DNA of 7,822 nucleotides from Actinomycetes bacterium (GTDB lineage Bacteria > Actinomycetota > Actinomycetes > Propionibacteriales > Propionibacteriaceae), in the NCBI GenBank assembly GCA_023412435.1, contig JAEYNS010000074.1, positions 1 through 7,822 of the forward strand. The letters run 5' to 3'. This document shows, one piece after another, positions 6,264-7,822 of this stretch (positions within the stretch are counted from its first letter, which is position 1; the number at the start of each line of letters is the position of its first letter). The notes under the pieces are model-generated. The model was not told the DNA's origin. It saw only the letters and a list, made by a program, of their open reading frames with translations, and ran no database searches. A program made the translations under genes and the position numbers.

Positions 6264-7201
6264 GCCTGTCCTCCCTCGTCGGAACCACCGAGCAGGTGGT
6301 AGAGCACACTCATCCGGACGGCCACCCCTGCCGACACCTGCTCCAGGACGAGCGAGTTGACCGCGTCGGCCGCCTCGGAGGAGATCTCGACGCCGCGGTT
6401 CATCGGGCCCGGATGGCAGATCGCGGCGCCGTCCCTCAGCCTTCCGAGCCGCTCGAGGGTGAGCCCGTAGCCCTCGGCATACTCCCGCGGGGTGGGGAAG
6501 AAGCCGCCGGCCATCCGCTCGCGCTGCACCCGCAGCATCATGACGATGTCGCACTCGCCGACCACCGCATCGAAGTCGGAGGTGACCTCGCACCCCCAAC
6601 TCTCCACGCCGGTCGGCAACAACGTCGGCGGCGCCACCAGCACCACCTGCGAGCCGAGCGTGCGCTGCAGCAGCACGTTGCTGCGCACCACCCGGGAGTG
6701 CAGCAGGTCGCCCACGATGGCGATCCGCTTGCCCTGCCAGCCTTCGGCGCCGAGGCTGCGGAAGTGCCGCCGCATCGCATAGGCGTCCAGCAGGGCCTGG
6801 GTGGGGTGCTCGTGCTGGCCGTCGCCGGCGTTGACCACGTGCGCCCTGACCCAGCCGGCGGCCTGGGCCACCGCGCCGGAGGCCGGGTGGCGGATCACGA
6901 AGGCGTCGACGCCCATCGCGTCGAGGGTGAGCATGGTGTCGCGCAGCGACTCGCCCTTCGAGGTGGACGACCCTTTCGCCGAGATGTTGATCGTGTCGGC
7001 CGACAGCCATTTGCCGGCGATCTCGAACGAGCTGCGGGTACGGGTGGAGTCCTCGAAGAAGACATTGATGATGGTGCGCCCGCGCAGCGCCGGCAGCTTC
7101 TTCACCGGACGCGACTGCACCTGGTGCATCTGCTCGGCGACGTCGAGGATGCTCTGCACCTCGGCCCGGCTGAGGTCGCCGGCGCTGAGCAGGTGCCTCA
7201 T
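6260..7201 (-). CDS. pyrB: Aspartate carbamoyltransferase catalytic subunit
   Basis: Condenses carbamoyl phosphate with L-aspartate to N-carbamoyl-L-aspartate, the committed step of pyrimidine synthesis. The 313-residue catalytic chain is of normal length. Carbamoyl-phosphate-binding STRTRSSFE is at 52-60, K82 lies in the 80s loop ([11 protein letters not shown]), R104 in IRHPASG and H132 in [12 protein letters not shown]. Toward the C-terminus come HSRVVRSN, the aspartate-domain LRVQRERM and [11 protein letters not shown]. No pyrI regulatory gene is seen, as usual in actinomycetes, where control is through PyrR. The ATG (7201-7199) overlaps the pyrR stop as ATGA, with only a weak GGGG upstream, so translation is probably coupled to pyrR. 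The neighbouring dihydroorotase would take its product directly. Confidence 0.97.
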   Translation of the reverse strand: MRHLLSAGDLSRAEVQSILDVAEQMHQVQSRPVKKLPALRGRTIINVFFEDSTRTRSSFEIAGKWLSADTINISAKGSSTSKGESLRDTMLTLDAMGVDAFVIRHPASGAVAQAAGWVRAHVVNAGDGQHEHPTQALLDAYAMRRHFRSLGAEGWQGKRIAIVGDLLHSRVVRSNVLLQRTLGSQVVLVAPPTLLPTGVESWGCEVTSDFDAVVGECDIVMMLRVQRERMAGGFFPTPREYAEGYGLTLERLGRLRDGAAICHPGPMNRGVEISSEAADAVNSLVLEQVSAGVAVRMSVLYHLLGGSDEGGQA

Positions 7202-7758
7202 CGCGGGCCCCGTCCGATGGTGACCTCGTCCAGCCCGTCGGTCTCGGCCAGCCGGACGCTGACCCGCTCGTCCCGCGCGGTCTGGATGGTGCGCCCGACC
7301 GCATCGGCGGCGATCGGGAGTTCCCGGTGGCCGCGGTCGACGAGGACCGCCAGCCTGACCGCCCGTGGCCGTCCGAGGTCGCGGAGCGCGTCGAAGGCGG
7401 CGGCGACGGTGCGTCCGGAGAACAGGACGTCGTCGACAAGGACCACCACGGCGTCGTCGATGTCGGACGGCAGCCGGGTGCGGCCCACCGGACGGGTGGG
7501 GTGGGCCCTCAGGTCGTCGCGGTACATCGTGATGTCCAGTGCGCCGACAGGGACGGGGCCGCCCTCGATCTCGGCGATCCGGTCCGCCAGCCGGTCCGCC
7601 AGCGGCACGCCGCGGGTGGGGATGCCGAGCAACAGCAGGCTCTCCGACCCCCGGTTGGCCTCGAGGAGCTGGTGGGCCATCCGGGTCAGCGACCTGGCGA
7701 GTTCGTCGGAATCGATGATCACCCGGGCGGGTTCGGGGCGGGCAGCCGGCACGCTCAC
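7198..7758 (-). CDS. pyrR: Bifunctional pyr operon regulator / uracil phosphoribosyltransferase PyrR
   Basis: Binds pyr mRNA in response to UMP/UTP and down-regulates pyrimidine synthesis; many homologues also make UMP from uracil and PRPP. The 186-residue protein has the type I phosphoribosyltransferase fold. The PPi loop GIPTRG is at 45-50, the PyrR-typical [10 protein letters not shown] at 74-83, and the PRPP-binding motif [14 protein letters not shown] at 104-117 with its acidic pair D109-D110. The start is a GTG (7758-7756) with AGAGGAG (7773-7767) eight bases upstream; a second in-frame GTG two codons later is less well spaced. It is the first gene of the pyrRBC cluster and precedes pyrB by an ATGA overlap. 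Whether it acts by attenuation or by translational repression cannot be proved here, but its leader is highly structured. Confidence 0.96.
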   Translation of the reverse strand: MSVPAARPEPARVIIDSDELARSLTRMAHQLLEANRGSESLLLLGIPTRGVPLADRLADRIAEIEGGPVPVGALDITMYRDDLRAHPTRPVGRTRLPSDIDDAVVVLVDDVLFSGRTVAAAFDALRDLGRPRAVRLAVLVDRGHRELPIAADAVGRTIQTARDERVSVRLAETDGLDEVTIGRGPR

Positions 7759-7822
7759 GCGGTGGACTCCTCTGGCTCTCGGAGGGGGCCGCGGGGCGGC
7801 CCCTGCCTCGAAAGGCCACAGT
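7759..7822 (-). promoter_or_regulatory. Structured pyrR leader with RBS-sequestering hairpin (partial)
   Basis: In mRNA sense three hairpins follow one another: GCCU-UUCG-AGGC (7816-7805), a perfect 8-bp stem GGGGCCGC-CCC-GCGGCCCC (7803-7785), and CUCC (7784-7781) paired with GGAG (7770-7767), the core of the pyrR Shine-Dalgarno. Only one base separates the first two and none separates the last two. CCGAGA (7782-7777) fits the CNGNGA core reported for PyrR-binding loops, but its flanks fit poorly. No U-run is seen, so translational control is favoured over attenuation. The promoter lies beyond the window. Confidence 0.45.

Noticed and set aside
4810..6309. Long minus-strand open frame overlapping pyrC and the regulator start, and the plus-strand frame 5325-6302
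   Set aside because: Both are other-frame shadows of pyrC, rich in Arg/Pro/Gly or Gly/Val/His, with no family motifs.
7706..7720. Second GAATCGATG resembling the LacI-type operator, inside pyrR
   Set aside because: It is explained by the coding sequence for Ile-Ile-Asp-Ser and does not extend to the palindrome (flanks differ), so it is probably chance.

Overview
The window reads as chromosomal DNA from a high-G+C actinomycete. Coding sequence is strongly G/C-biased at third codon positions, GTG starts are common (marR, the thioesterase gene, pyrC, pyrR), one gene looks leaderless, and the gene families are typical of Actinomycetota. The order Propionibacteriales fits the general feel of the proteins, but I cannot fix the taxon from sequence alone. 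I see no mobile element, tRNA, rRNA, CRISPR array or frameshifted gene. This is mostly core metabolism, so the less ordinary signals are in the intergenic and leader regions.

Layout. Positions 1-311 (minus) hold the first 103 codons of the ABC-F translation factor EttA, cut by the window edge. Positions 378-836 (minus) encode a MarR-family repressor that probably starts leaderless, directly downstream of a near-consensus promoter overlapped by a small palindrome. A 361-bp non-coding region (837-1197) separates it from a divergent plus-strand pair: a long-chain acyl-CoA synthetase (1198-3015) and a tandem hotdog acyl-CoA thioesterase (3012-3866), joined by a GTGA start/stop overlap. The non-coding region carries three copies of the octamer AGAAGTTG, two of them forming the arms of a 13-bp inverted repeat.

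The thioesterase gene converges, with a gap of only 14 bp, on a minus-strand LacI-family regulator (3881-4888). A 14-bp operator-like palindrome lies in that regulator's own promoter. Upstream of it, on the same strand, is the pyrimidine cluster pyrR-pyrB-pyrC (7758 down to 4992), tightly joined by ATGA and GTGA overlaps. The 64-nt pyrR leader visible at the window edge can fold into three almost contiguous hairpins, the last of which sequesters the pyrR ribosome-binding site.

How the genes work together. PyrR senses pyrimidine nucleotides and, by family precedent, controls pyr mRNA. PyrB and PyrC carry out the committed and ring-closing steps of UMP synthesis. FadD and the thioesterase act in opposite directions on the acyl-CoA pool and are translationally coupled. 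The MarR protein is the obvious candidate regulator of that pair, or only of itself. The effector and targets of the LacI protein cannot be read from the window, but it probably represses its own gene.
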